Below, piece after piece: positions 7,857 through 16,739 of a DNA stretch of 64,000 nucleotides; position 1 is the stretch's first letter; each line of letters starts with the position of its first letter. The stretch is from a bacterium. GTDB taxonomy: Bacteria; Electryoneota; RPQS01. The notes under the pieces are model-generated. The model had not been told where the DNA came from and searched no databases. It was given only the letters and a program-made list of their open reading frames with translations. The position numbers and the translations under genes were made by a program. The DNA lies in contig DASXUQ010000017.1 in the NCBI GenBank assembly GCA_036504735.1, positions 221,349-285,348 of the forward strand, given 5' to 3'.

Positions 7857-9833
7857 ATGCGATACCGGTTCACATTTGGATTTGTCATAGCGTGCAGCGC
7901 GCTGCTGCTGCTGGCGGGGCTTCCCGGTGGGACGCTCTCGGCGCAGATCAAAAAGGGCGCGCGGTTCAGCAAACAGGGAAACTGCCTTGATTGCCACAAG
8001 GCGAGCGACTTCAAGGGAAAATACGCTCACGAGCCGTCGGACAATGAGCAGTGCACATCCTGCCATAAGCCGCACGGCAAGGTCGGCGCGCTGCGTCTCA
8101 AAGAGACCAAGGCCCGGCTGTGCGCCACCTGCCACCAGTCGGACGCGCTGGGTCTGACCAAGAAGTTCGTGCATGAACCGGCCAAGAGCGGCGACTGCCT
8201 CGAATGCCACGACGCGCACAAGGGCAAGGCTCCCAATCTGCTCAAGGCGGAAATGCCGGACCTGTGCTTCCGCTGTCATGACAAGACCGAGTTCACGCAG
8301 AAGCACGTTCACAAGCCGATGGCCAAGGGCTGTGAGTCCTGCCATGAGATCCACGGCAGCGATTACGCCAACCTGCTGAAGAAGGACGCGAAGGATCTGT
8401 GTCTCGATTGCCACAAGGCCAATGCGTCGTTCACCGCCAAGCATGGCGGCTATCCTGTGGAAAAGGCGGACTGCGGCACGTGCCACGTTCCCCATTCGGC
8501 GGAAGCCGATTTCCTGATGCCGAAGACGGTGCACGCGCCCGCCGCCGGCAAGGATTGCGGCACCTGCCACGCCGCGCCGACGGGCGACAAGCCCTTTGCC
8601 TTGCAGGCGGACGTGCCGGGTCTGTGCGAGAACTGCCATGATAAAGCCTCGCTGGGCGGCAAGGATCTGCACACACCGGTCAAAGAGGGAAGCTGCAGCA
8701 CGTGCCATTCGCCGCACGCCTCCCGCCAGGTAGCTCTGCTGAAGGACAAGAGCGCGACTCTGTGCCTGACCTGCCACGACGACATCGCACAGAAGCTGAA
8801 GAACGTCAGTTCGCACAAGCCTGCGGCGCAAAACTGCCTCGAGTGCCACAAGGCGCACGGTGAGCAGCAGGCGAAACTGCTGGCGAAGAAGTCTCCCGAT
8901 CTGTGCGTCACCTGTCATGCGGACGTGGACAGCGCCATGAAGGCCCAGAACCAGCATGCCGCCGTGCAGACGGAGCCCTGCTGGAGTTGCCATGATCCGC
9001 ACGGCTCGCCGCAGGTCAAGCTCTTAACGGCCTCCACGCGCGATCTGTGCCTGAAGTGCCACACCAGCGTCAATAGCGACCTGACGAAGAAATCCTTGCA
9101 TACGCCGGTACAGAAGGGCGAATGCGCCGACTGCCATGCCCCGCATGGCGGCGTGAATGCGAAGCTGCTCAAGAAACCTGCCGACGCCCTGTGCGCCGAT
9201 TGTCACGCGCCGATGATGAAAGCCGGGACGGGCGATGCCCAGCATCCGCCGTTTGCCGAGAAGCAGTGCACGACCTGCCACGTGGCGCATGCCTCCGATA
9301 ATGATCATCTCCAGACCGAACCCACCGCCAAGCTCTGCAACCAGTGTCACGGCGAGATTCAGGACAAGCTTGCCACGTCGGCGTCGGGGCATGCTCCGGT
9401 GAAGGACGGCAAGTGCACCGCCTGCCACAGCCCGCATCAGTCACCGAATAAGGGTCTGCTGCTGGCCACGCAGGGCACGCTGTGCGTGACCTGCCACAAA
9501 GATGTGGACACCGCGATTCACTCATCTTCGCCGCATCCGCCGGCCGCGACGGGCGAATGCAATACCTGTCATACGCCGCACTCCAGCACGCAGAAGAACC
9601 TGCTGACGCAGGCAGAATCGGCTCTGTGCCTGACGTGCCACAACGGAACGGACGATAAGTTTTCCAAAGCGCATTTGGGGCAGGCGGCGGCCAACCTCAA
9701 GTGCGGTGAGTGCCATGACCCCCACGGGTCGTCGAGCAAAGGAATGTTTATGAGCACGGAACACGTGCCCTTTAAGGAAGGTCAGTGCGATGTCTGCCAT
9801 GAACCGGCAGCCGTCGGAGGAGGCTCGAAATGA
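7857..9833 (+). CDS. 26-heme paired-CXXCH c-type cytochrome
   Basis: A 658-residue protein with a signal peptide (to about residue 29, GGTLSA) followed by 26 CXXCH sites, one per 25 residues. They come as 13 doublets: one site of each pair is usually followed by PH, AH or IH (CTSCHKPH, CHDPHG, CHSPH), the other by a K/D/N-rich segment (PDLCFRCHDK). This matches the paired-CXXCH repeat family. No lipobox or membrane anchor is seen, so it should be periplasmic or extracellular. Its length and heme spacing suit long-range electron transfer. The stop overlaps the start of the next cytochrome (ATGA), so the two are made together. Proteins of this kind are known from metal-reducing and electroactive bacteria. 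Confidence 0.93.
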   Translation: MRYRFTFGFVIACSALLLLAGLPGGTLSAQIKKGARFSKQGNCLDCHKASDFKGKYAHEPSDNEQCTSCHKPHGKVGALRLKETKARLCATCHQSDALGLTKKFVHEPAKSGDCLECHDAHKGKAPNLLKAEMPDLCFRCHDKTEFTQKHVHKPMAKGCESCHEIHGSDYANLLKKDAKDLCLDCHKANASFTAKHGGYPVEKADCGTCHVPHSAEADFLMPKTVHAPAAGKDCGTCHAAPTGDKPFALQADVPGLCENCHDKASLGGKDLHTPVKEGSCSTCHSPHASRQVALLKDKSATLCLTCHDDIAQKLKNVSSHKPAAQNCLECHKAHGEQQAKLLAKKSPDLCVTCHADVDSAMKAQNQHAAVQTEPCWSCHDPHGSPQVKLLTASTRDLCLKCHTSVNSDLTKKSLHTPVQKGECADCHAPHGGVNAKLLKKPADALCADCHAPMMKAGTGDAQHPPFAEKQCTTCHVAHASDNDHLQTEPTAKLCNQCHGEIQDKLATSASGHAPVKDGKCTACHSPHQSPNKGLLLATQGTLCVTCHKDVDTAIHSSSPHPPAATGECNTCHTPHSSTQKNLLTQAESALCLTCHNGTDDKFSKAHLGQAAANLKCGECHDPHGSSSKGMFMSTEHVPFKEGQCDVCHEPAAVGGGSK

Positions 9834-11110
9834 AAAGCCAAAAAGCCCAAAAGCCAACAGGCCAAAATCGTTTCGGAGCCATTTCTTTCATCCTTCATCC
9901 TTCATCCCTCATCCTGGGGGCGTTGCTTGCTGCCGCCGTAGCGTGGGGACAGAGCCCGATGCCGCCGGTGAATCAGAAGAAGGCGTGTTTGCAGTGCCAC
10001 AGCGATATGGAAGCGACCATGGCCCTGCCGCACGTGCATAATCCGCTGGTGCAGGGCAAGTGCAGCGCGTGCCATAATCCGCATGCGTCCAAGCACATGA
10101 AACTGCTGGATGAAAATCAGGTGACGCTCTGCGCGAAGTGCCACAACGACGTTTCGGCGTGGGTAACCAAGGCCGACAAACATCCGCCGGTGGTGGAAGG
10201 CAAGTGCGTCTCCTGCCACGATCCTCACGGCTCGAAAAATGACAAGCTGCTGAAGAAGAGCGTCGAAGAGACCTGCGCCACCTGCCACCCTGCGGTGAAC
10301 GAATGGCGCAAGCGGGCGCATGTGCATAGTCCGGTGCGCAACGGCCAGTGCGTGCGCTGCCATGCGGTACACGGGTCGGACGTGGATGGATTGTTGGTCG
10401 CCGATCAGAAGACCATCTGTCTCGGCTGCCACTCGGAAACTCCGGCTTTCGACGCCGCACACAAGGGATTCGATCCCAAGACCGCCAAGTGTTCGGCCTG
10501 TCACGATCCGCACTCCAGCGGCACGGAAACGCTGCTGATGGAGAATGTCCATCCGCCGTTCAAGGATGGCAGTTGCGACGTCTGTCATAAGCCGTCGAAG
10601 AACGGTCAGGGCTATCCGCTGAAGGGCGCCACGCTGACGGTGTGCGCGACCTGTCACGAAAAGAACGCGGAGACGGTGCAGAAGTATTCGGCGCATGGCT
10701 CCAACCAGAATGCCTCCTGCGAACTGTGCCACAATGCGCATGCCTCCCACGAGAGCAACCTGTTGGCCGCCTCGCAGAAGACGCTCTGCGTCAAGTGCCA
10801 CGATCCGGCCAAGGGTGCCACCAACGCGGTGAAGAATCCGCACGCGGACATCGCCTGTACGTCCTGCCACGCAGCGCACGGCAGCGACAAGCCCTTCTAC
10901 TTCAAGGATGAGCCGGCGCAGGTTTGCGGGCAGTGCCACTCCCACGAGCACCACGTCACGCACCCGATGGGCGCCAACGTGAAGGACCCCCGCAGCGGCG
11001 GTTCTTTAAGCTGCACCAGTTGCCACAAGCTGCATGGCGGAGAGTTCAGCAAGCTCCTCGTAGCCAACGGCGACCGCGATCTTTGCGTTCGATGTCACAC
11101 GAATAAGTAA
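9830..11110 (+). CDS. 16-heme paired-CXXCH c-type cytochrome
   Basis: A 426-residue protein with 16 CXXCH sites in the same doublet pattern as its upstream neighbour (CSACHNPH, CVSCHDPH, CELCHNAH). The ATG overlaps the previous stop (ATGA). The N-terminus is odd: residues 1-30 are encoded by simple-repeat DNA (AAAAGCC-like units, then TTTCATCC-like units) that yields a basic stretch followed by a hydrophobic segment running to GALLAAAVAWGQ. This would still work as a long signal peptide or membrane anchor. The C-terminal doublets carry extra His (CHSHEHHVTH), possible heme ligands or metal sites. Presumed periplasmic or surface electron carrier. Confidence 0.92.
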   Translation: MKSQKAQKPTGQNRFGAISFILHPSSLILGALLAAAVAWGQSPMPPVNQKKACLQCHSDMEATMALPHVHNPLVQGKCSACHNPHASKHMKLLDENQVTLCAKCHNDVSAWVTKADKHPPVVEGKCVSCHDPHGSKNDKLLKKSVEETCATCHPAVNEWRKRAHVHSPVRNGQCVRCHAVHGSDVDGLLVADQKTICLGCHSETPAFDAAHKGFDPKTAKCSACHDPHSSGTETLLMENVHPPFKDGSCDVCHKPSKNGQGYPLKGATLTVCATCHEKNAETVQKYSAHGSNQNASCELCHNAHASHESNLLAASQKTLCVKCHDPAKGATNAVKNPHADIACTSCHAAHGSDKPFYFKDEPAQVCGQCHSHEHHVTHPMGANVKDPRSGGSLSCTSCHKLHGGEFSKLLVANGDRDLCVRCHTNK

Positions 11111-11138
11111 GGGCTAAGGGCTAAGGGATAAGGGATAA
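11111..11138. repeat. Four tandem heptamers GGGCTAA/GGGATAA
   Basis: Directly after the stop codon of the 16-heme cytochrome come GGGCTAA twice and GGGATAA twice. This is simple-repeat DNA of the kind also seen at other gene borders in the window; no function is evident. Confidence 0.7.
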
Positions 11139-11141
11139 GTG

Positions 11142-11171
11142 AAGAGGGCATGGCGCGGGCTGTGCCCTCTT
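11142..11171 (+). terminator. Terminator of the cytochrome operon
   Basis: Arms AAGAGGGCA (11142-11150) and TGCCCTCTT (11163-11171) pair perfectly over nine bases and are followed by TGCTTT. It ends the plus-strand electron-transfer operon before the convergent gene. Confidence 0.75.
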
Positions 11172-11244
11172 GCTTTGGGGGGGGGAGTCGAATTGTTCCG
11201 ATGAGTGACGGCGCGAATTGCAGGTCATTCGATAGCCAAAATAG

Positions 11245-11283
11245 AAGCGCGGGGCTTCGGAATTTCCCCGACGCCCCGCGCTT
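11245..11283 (-). terminator. Terminator of the NHL-cytochrome fusion gene
   Basis: Arms AAGCGCGGGGC (11245-11255) and GCCCCGCGCTT (11273-11283) pair perfectly over eleven bases, 20 bases past the stop of the minus-strand gene. Confidence 0.75.
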
Positions 11284-11303
11284 GCGTTATTGCGGAAAGT
11301 AGA

Positions 11304-14048
11304 TCAGTGGCTTTGGTGCGGGGTGTGGCAGTCAGCGCATGTTTGCCGGGTGCGGGAGCCGTTGCTGTGCTGTGGGATGGCCCGCGCCGTGGTACTGCTC
11401 ATGTTGTGGCATTCGCAACCGGCATTGAAGTCCGTGCCCCAGTAGCCCCACTGCACCTGCCGCTGATCGAGATGGCAGGCCACGTTGCTGCACGTTTTTG
11501 TTTGCGGATCATAGGATGAACCCGTGGTCAGCGAGGCCTCATCGTGGGTGCCGTGGCGTGTCCAACCGAGCGGGGCTGTCGAAAGCTGCGCCGCGCTGCG
11601 GAAGGTCAGCGGCGAGAAGGAAATCTCCGGCGAGCCGGAAACGTGCCGTGCGTAATTGGTAATCGTACCGCGGTTGTTCATCGGCGGAATCGTGTTGGCC
11701 GTGTGGCACTGGCCGCAATCGGCCTGGCCTTCATTCAGACCCGTGTTGAGATTGGAGGTTGTGGTGCCGTAGTGGCAGGTGTTGCAGTTGATCACTGTGG
11801 CGCTGCTGTCGGCTTCGGTGGAGGCGTCATGGTACCAGTGAATGCCCTGCACATGGCCGATGTCCTCATAGCCCCAGTAAAGATTGAACTGATAATGGGA
11901 ATTGGCGCCCGCGCCGCCGATACTGTGGCTGTCGTAGCGCGGCGGTTCGCCGTGGCAATCGTTGCAGCCGTAGTGCTCGGTGCGACCCCAGTTGGCCGTG
12001 GCATAGGTGCGGAACTGCGCCGCGCCGCCCGAAGAGTGGCAATACACATTGCTGCATGTGCCGTCGGTGTAGGTCATGCCGCGCGCGTCGGTGTATTGAT
12101 GGGTGCCGCGAGTGTAGGCCGCGCCCGCAGGATTCTTCGCCTTAAGCGTCGTATCCGGTGCGGACGCGTTGTAGAGTTCGACATCCACCACGCCGTTGTT
12201 GTGGCGGGACATGTCTCCCGGGTGGCAGTTGCCGCAGCCGAAGTTGTAGGCAATGGCCGGATCGCCGAAGTCGGAGGTCTTGCGCAGATCGCCGTAGCCC
12301 ACGCCCGCCCCTGCATTGCCCACGTGAGCAAGGTGAGCAGGAGTGGCAGGGGGGCTTTCATGACACGCGTTGCAGGACCCGCCGCCCGCCGGCATAAAGC
12401 CGCTCAGGTGCTTGTGGCAGTCAAGGCAGTTGGTGTTGGCATTGTGGCCGTGGTCGCCGCTGGAGTTGTTACGCCAGTGCGAGGTCGTGGTATGGCAGAC
12501 TTCGCAGATGCCGTCATAATTGGGAGCGCCGTGCACAAAATCGGTCGCGTTGTTGAACGACATCGCGCGCGTACCGCTGTGGGGTGTAACAATTGCCGTG
12601 CGCAAGAAGCCGTGCGGGTACTGCGCCTGCTGGAAGTGCGGACTGTGGCAGGTGGTGCAGTACAGGGTGTCGGACGAACTGGCGTGATTTTGCTCAGGCT
12701 GGGCCTTGCCGGTCTCGACGTGGCAGGTCTTACAGAGCTGGTCGGCCAGCCATTCGGTGCTGACCGGATTCGGATACGCGAAATTCGAGAAATGGCAGCT
12801 CGTGCAGTTGACGCCGTAGTCAATCGTGTGCGGGCTATCGTGGTTCGTGTCGAGGGAACCGTTGCGCAATGCTTCGAGATCCGGCATGTCGCCACGGGAT
12901 TGGTTGTCTGTGCCGTCCATCGGAATGACCTGATAGAAGCGCCGGTCCAGATGCGCCGGGCCGGATGCATCCACCATGAAGCTGTCCGCTGTGGAGCCAA
13001 GATTCTGCATCGCATCGGGAGAGAAGCCGGCGTCACTCGAGCAGATCACCTGATAGCGATTAACGCCGGGAACGCGGTTCCAGCGCAGCACGATGCCCTG
13101 CGGCGTGGCAGCGATGGTAAGGTTCAGCGGCAGCGCGCGCGCGAGCGTGACACTGGTCGTGGATTCGGAGATGCGATAGACCAGCACGCAATGAGAACTC
13201 TGTGCGGTCAGGTACAGCTTATCGCCCAGAATTTCGATATCCACGCCGGTGCGGATCAGGGCATTGGTGACGTGAATATTCGCCAGCGACGCGCCGTCCG
13301 GGCCGAAGACCTGCAAGGAACTCAGCACGTCGTCATACGCCCAGATGCGGTTCAGACTGTCCGCAGCCAGACCCCACAACCGCAGAAACCGCGAGGGCGC
13401 GCCGTTACCGTTGCCGAGCGCGCCCCACGCGCGCAGATAAGTGCCGTTTAAATTGAACACGCTGATGCGGCTGTTGTTCTGGTCGGCCACATACAGTTCG
13501 CCCAGACTGTTATTGATCAGCAGGGACACCGGATCATCCAGCCGTCCCGCAAAATAGCCATGCCCGCCAAAGGCCGAGAGGAAATTTCCCGCCGCATCGA
13601 AGACTTTGATGGAATCATTGACGTCCGCGACAAACAGCCGCCCGTCCCGTGCCACGGCGAGGTCGTGGGGATTCACCAGCCGGGCGGGAGTCTCGCCGAT
13701 GCTGGAGAGCAGCGTACCGTCTGCCGATAGCTTGCGCACCGCGCCGTGGTCCGCCACGAACAGATGCCCGGCGCTGTCCACGGCAATGGCCGAAGGATGC
13801 GCCACGGTGTTGATGGTGTTCTGCAGCACGCCCGCTTCCGTAAACACGCTGATCGAGCCCGCGCGCGGATCGGAGACATACAGCAGATGCGTCGCGGGAT
13901 GAGCCGCAATGCGGGTCGGGGAGTGCAGGTCGGCGCACCAGGAGTCCAGTGCGGTCAAGCCGGCTGCGAATGCGGGCAACGCAAGACAGAGCAGCCCCAT
14001 CAGCAGAGCCCCGGCGGGCAAGATGCGGAGGAATTTCTTCGGTGTCAT
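11304..14048 (-). CDS. NHL beta-propeller fused to multiheme cytochrome with CXXCH and CX4CH sites
   Basis: A 914-residue protein. The ATG at 14048 has GAGGG about twelve bases upstream and opens a signal peptide (LMGLLCLALPAFA); an ATG at 14087 lacks a binding site. Residues about 25-305 form an NHL propeller (LFVADVNDSIKVFDAAGNFL and similar blades), about 305-390 look fibronectin-III-like, and from about 415 to the end there are eleven CXXCH sites, two CX4CH sites (CSNVYCH, CSNVACH) and one CECH. CX4CH together with CXXCH is the signature of the Geobacter-type C4xCH/C2xCH domain. It converges on the cytochrome operon. It probably carries electrons at the cell surface while binding a partner through the propeller. 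Confidence 0.88.
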   Translation of the reverse strand: MTPKKFLRILPAGALLMGLLCLALPAFAAGLTALDSWCADLHSPTRIAAHPATHLLYVSDPRAGSISVFTEAGVLQNTINTVAHPSAIAVDSAGHLFVADHGAVRKLSADGTLLSSIGETPARLVNPHDLAVARDGRLFVADVNDSIKVFDAAGNFLSAFGGHGYFAGRLDDPVSLLINNSLGELYVADQNNSRISVFNLNGTYLRAWGALGNGNGAPSRFLRLWGLAADSLNRIWAYDDVLSSLQVFGPDGASLANIHVTNALIRTGVDIEILGDKLYLTAQSSHCVLVYRISESTTSVTLARALPLNLTIAATPQGIVLRWNRVPGVNRYQVICSSDAGFSPDAMQNLGSTADSFMVDASGPAHLDRRFYQVIPMDGTDNQSRGDMPDLEALRNGSLDTNHDSPHTIDYGVNCTSCHFSNFAYPNPVSTEWLADQLCKTCHVETGKAQPEQNHASSSDTLYCTTCHSPHFQQAQYPHGFLRTAIVTPHSGTRAMSFNNATDFVHGAPNYDGICEVCHTTTSHWRNNSSGDHGHNANTNCLDCHKHLSGFMPAGGGSCNACHESPPATPAHLAHVGNAGAGVGYGDLRKTSDFGDPAIAYNFGCGNCHPGDMSRHNNGVVDVELYNASAPDTTLKAKNPAGAAYTRGTHQYTDARGMTYTDGTCSNVYCHSSGGAAQFRTYATANWGRTEHYGCNDCHGEPPRYDSHSIGGAGANSHYQFNLYWGYEDIGHVQGIHWYHDASTEADSSATVINCNTCHYGTTTSNLNTGLNEGQADCGQCHTANTIPPMNNRGTITNYARHVSGSPEISFSPLTFRSAAQLSTAPLGWTRHGTHDEASLTTGSSYDPQTKTCSNVACHLDQRQVQWGYWGTDFNAGCECHNMSSTTARAIPQHSNGSRTRQTCADCHTPHQSH

Positions 14049-14276
14049 GTGATTCCAAACCCTCAGTATCGGATTAAGTTTGCGCATGTTAGATTGACAA
14101 TAAGGTAGGCAGAGATAGCGCGAAAACCAAGCCGTAAATACTCTTGAATCAAAAGACCTGTATATCTATTTGTGCGGATAATCACAATTGAAATACGGCA
14201 TTAGCAAGCGGCGGGTCAGCACATATGAAACGGCGGACAAGCGGAGGAGGCGTGAGCCTGACGCGGCACAAACAGC

Positions 14277-14305
14277 ACGGGCTGCGGGAGGAATCCGCAG
14301 CCCGT
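14277..14305. terminator. Perfect 11-bp hairpin without U-run
   Basis: ACGGGCTGCGG and CCGCAGCCCGT pair perfectly around a seven-base loop. No gene ends nearby, so it may mark the end of an unseen small transcript or a decayed gene. Confidence 0.4.
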
Positions 14306-14528
14306 GGTGTGGTCACACGAAAACGGCAATCTTCGGTGCTCGCCGGGAGCATCGCATCGACAAGGATTGTGTCCGTAACGGGATCCCAAGTGTTCCACCG
14401 CCTGAACGCATTCTAAATATAACAATCGCCATAGAAAGAGAATAGTGTTTCACCACTGTGCCACGACATTCTTCTGGTGCCAACCGCATCAACTTCCTTA
14501 AGAAGTTCCACGATCTGCACCGGGCTCG

Positions 14529-14557
14529 TTGCATTGGGAGGAATTTGTCCCTATATT
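14529..14557 (+). promoter_or_regulatory. Sigma70-like promoter TTGCAT-N17-TATATT
   Basis: The -35 TTGCAT (14529-14534) and -10 TATATT (14552-14557) are 17 bases apart. The predicted start lies about 60 bases before the lipoprotein ATG at 14623. CCC-TATATT is shared with the promoter at 22871. Confidence 0.6.
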
Positions 14558-14622
14558 CTTGACCTGAGGGAAGTATCTGCTTGCTCACACGGCCATTTGG
14601 TACCAACAAGAAGGGATAAGCT

Positions 14623-14958
14623 ATGGCATGGACGAGAGTTATTCTTGCGACTTTGATGCTGGCATCGGTGATCTCCTGCAAGAACTTAGAGCAAAAGGTG
14701 GTCGGGCGCTGGCAGAGTGAAGACGAGGTGCAAGCGGTCACGTTCCACGACAACGGCACGGCCACGTTTGAATCCTATGGCCGCACCGTTGACGCCCAAT
14801 ACAAATTCACGGACCAGGCGCACGCCAAGTTCATCTTCGATTCGCCCCTCGGCGAGTTTGAGGGGACGCAGATTGCCCTGCTGACGCTGGACAAAGAGGA
14901 ATTGACGCTGGAATTCGAAAGCGGGTTGACTCGGAGCTATCTGCGAGTGAAAGCGTGA
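14623..14958 (+). CDS. Small lipoprotein, lipocalin-like
   Basis: A 111-residue protein with a signal peptide and lipobox (ASVISC), so probably lipid-anchored. The body, VVGRWQSEDEVQAVTFHDNG followed by further short strands (TATFESYGR, KEELTLEFES), resembles the small lipocalin-like or DUF-type beta-sandwiches found in many secreted lipoproteins; no precise family is recognised. An AAGGGA site precedes the ATG. The next gene starts one base after its stop, so the two form an operon with the membrane glycosyltransferase. Confidence 0.7.
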   Translation: MAWTRVILATLMLASVISCKNLEQKVVGRWQSEDEVQAVTFHDNGTATFESYGRTVDAQYKFTDQAHAKFIFDSPLGEFEGTQIALLTLDKEELTLEFESGLTRSYLRVKA

Positions 14959-14959
14959 G

Positions 14960-16408
14960 ATGATGGGGCGACTTACCCGCGCGGAGTGGACGGCGCTGAC
15001 TTGCATCCTGCTGGCGGTGGCCGTAACGCGCCTGATTTCGATCTACTGTTTTTACCTTTACGACGATGCCTTTATCACGTTCCGCTACACGGCCAATCTC
15101 GTGCAGGGGAACGGATTCGTCTACACTATCGGCCAGCGCGTGCAGGGCACAACATGTCCTCTGTGGGCGCTGGCTCTTGGTATTCCCCACAGCCTTGGAC
15201 TCAGCCTCGAACTGTCTTCGCGGGTGCTCGGCCTGCTCTTCGAACTTGCCGTGGCGGCGACGGTCTATTTTGCGCTGATCCGCGAGAAGCTGCAGCGCGC
15301 GGCGCTGATCGGCGGCTTTCTGTTTGCCGTAGACCTTTACTTAGCCAAGGTGTCGGTCAGCGGGATGGAGAGTTCGCTGCTGCTGCTCGGCACCGCAGGA
15401 GCCACGGCGCTGGCGGTGCGGGGACGAAGCATGAGTGCGGCAGCCATTGCGGCGCTGTGCGTGTTTCTGCGGCCTGAGGCTCTGCTCTTTGCCGTGGCAC
15501 TAACCGGCTATCTGTGGTATGAAGACCGGCGGCTGCCGGTCAAGCCGCTGCTGCTCGGCGCGGCAATTATCCTTGCCGGAGTCGCCGTGCAGACGTGGTA
15601 CTTCGGAGACCTGATCCCGCAGTCGGTGCGGGGGAAGATGGCCCTGCCGCGCAGCGACAGCATGCTCTTTTCCGTGGCGCTGTTTCCTTACAAAAATCCG
15701 CTGCAGGCCCTGATGACGGTTACGGCGCTGCTCTCGGTGAGGGTTGCCTGGAGGGTCTCCCGTTTTGCGCGGATCTACATGCTTTGGGCTCTGTTGCTGG
15801 TGCTCTCGTGGGCATTGACCGGCGCGCACCTCTGGATGTGGTACTGCATTCCGGTGTTCTTTGCCAAGGCTCTGCTGACCGGAATCGGCGCGGCGGAATA
15901 TTTCAAATCAACCGCCCTTTCCCGCATGCTGAATCCGCTGCTCCTGCTCGGTGTTACTGTGCTTTTGTGGTCGGGACTGGCTATGGCTGTTGGACCGGAC
16001 CGCATGGAAAAGAATGTCTATTCCCGCATCCGCAGATGGAGTGCCGAGCAGGACTTCGGTCAGAACGGGGCACATCCCAAAGCTTACGGCATGGATTTCG
16101 GCGCGTTCGGTTTTTACACCGGACTGCCGGTCATCGATGAGCCCGGCTTAGTCTATCCGCCGTCGCTTAGCCGCTACCACACCGATCCGGTGGCTATGCT
16201 GTTGGGGGAACAGCCGGAGTGGGCCTTTGTGACCTGTTATGACGGCAACATTGCCATGATGCGCAGCGGGGAACTGGCGCGGATGTATGCGCCGCTGATC
16301 CGCTTTTCCATTGACGGTGACACCACCATCAGTCCCGATTTGAAGGATGTGTCCCCGATTTGGAAGCCGGATTTCATTTTGTACCGAAAACTCCCGGGCG
16401 GCTCATAA
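14960..16408 (+). CDS. GT-C-type membrane glycosyltransferase-like protein
   Basis: A 482-residue integral membrane protein with about ten hydrophobic segments. The first periplasmic loop contains YLYDDAFITFRYTANLVQGN followed by GQRVQGTTCPLW, the pattern of lipid-linked-sugar-dependent GT-C transferases of the AftB-like group, where the DD pair is catalytic. The soluble C-terminal part (from about residue 350) ends PDFILYRKL. It probably adds a sugar to a cell-surface glycan or glycoprotein on the outer face of the inner membrane; acceptor and donor cannot be told. It follows the lipoprotein gene with one base between. ATG at 14960 and 14963 are equivalent choices. Confidence 0.75.
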   Translation: MMGRLTRAEWTALTCILLAVAVTRLISIYCFYLYDDAFITFRYTANLVQGNGFVYTIGQRVQGTTCPLWALALGIPHSLGLSLELSSRVLGLLFELAVAATVYFALIREKLQRAALIGGFLFAVDLYLAKVSVSGMESSLLLLGTAGATALAVRGRSMSAAAIAALCVFLRPEALLFAVALTGYLWYEDRRLPVKPLLLGAAIILAGVAVQTWYFGDLIPQSVRGKMALPRSDSMLFSVALFPYKNPLQALMTVTALLSVRVAWRVSRFARIYMLWALLLVLSWALTGAHLWMWYCIPVFFAKALLTGIGAAEYFKSTALSRMLNPLLLLGVTVLLWSGLAMAVGPDRMEKNVYSRIRRWSAEQDFGQNGAHPKAYGMDFGAFGFYTGLPVIDEPGLVYPPSLSRYHTDPVAMLLGEQPEWAFVTCYDGNIAMMRSGELARMYAPLIRFSIDGDTTISPDLKDVSPIWKPDFILYRKLPGGS

Positions 16409-16438
16409 CCGGCGAGATCATTCAGGCACCGAATCGCG

Positions 16439-16470
16439 ACAGGCTCCCTATTGGGAGCCTGTTTTCTATT
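16439..16470 (+). terminator. Rho-independent terminator
   Basis: ACAGGCTCCC (16439-16448) and GGGAGCCTGT (16453-16462) pair perfectly around TATT and run into TTTCTATT. It ends the lipoprotein-glycosyltransferase operon. The rest of 16471-16868 shows only the promoter listed next. Confidence 0.9.
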
Positions 16471-16739
16471 CCTCAGGAGGCCACAATTCATCTATATGTA
16501 TCATGTGGTTGGGTCATATGGATCAGCGATTTGCGACAGATTCGGGAACAGTGTGGCCACTTTCGGAGAGGCATATCCCTACTTAATATAGTGTCAGTAG
16601 CATTGGTCGACGTCGTGGCTATTTGTGCCGAATGGTGCAAGGAAGTAAGCACATATAAATCAATCTGCTGATGAATTCTAACGACCAACCGTCACGGGAA
16701 ATTCGATTTTCGACTATTTTGTCGAGCTTGAAAAATCCC

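Larger units (their letters stand above)
14049..14622. other. Gene-free interval with hairpin and promoter
   Basis: No convincing gene is seen. It holds an eleven-base perfect hairpin (14277-14287 with 14295-14305) and, near its right end, a sigma70-like promoter for the following lipoprotein gene. The left part should contain the promoter of the minus-strand NHL-cytochrome gene, but I could not define it. Confidence 0.5.

Noticed and set aside
11111-11138. Telomere-like heptamers
   Set aside because: Only four units inside a continuous, gene-dense sequence; not a chromosome end.
11544-13451. 635-codon plus-strand frame opposite the NHL-cytochrome gene
   Set aside because: The opposite strand has signal peptide, NHL and heme motifs; this frame has none and shows no conserved domain pattern.
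14188-14445. Short plus-strand frame in the gap before the lipoprotein gene
   Set aside because: No binding site, no domain, and it reads through the hairpin at 14277-14305.
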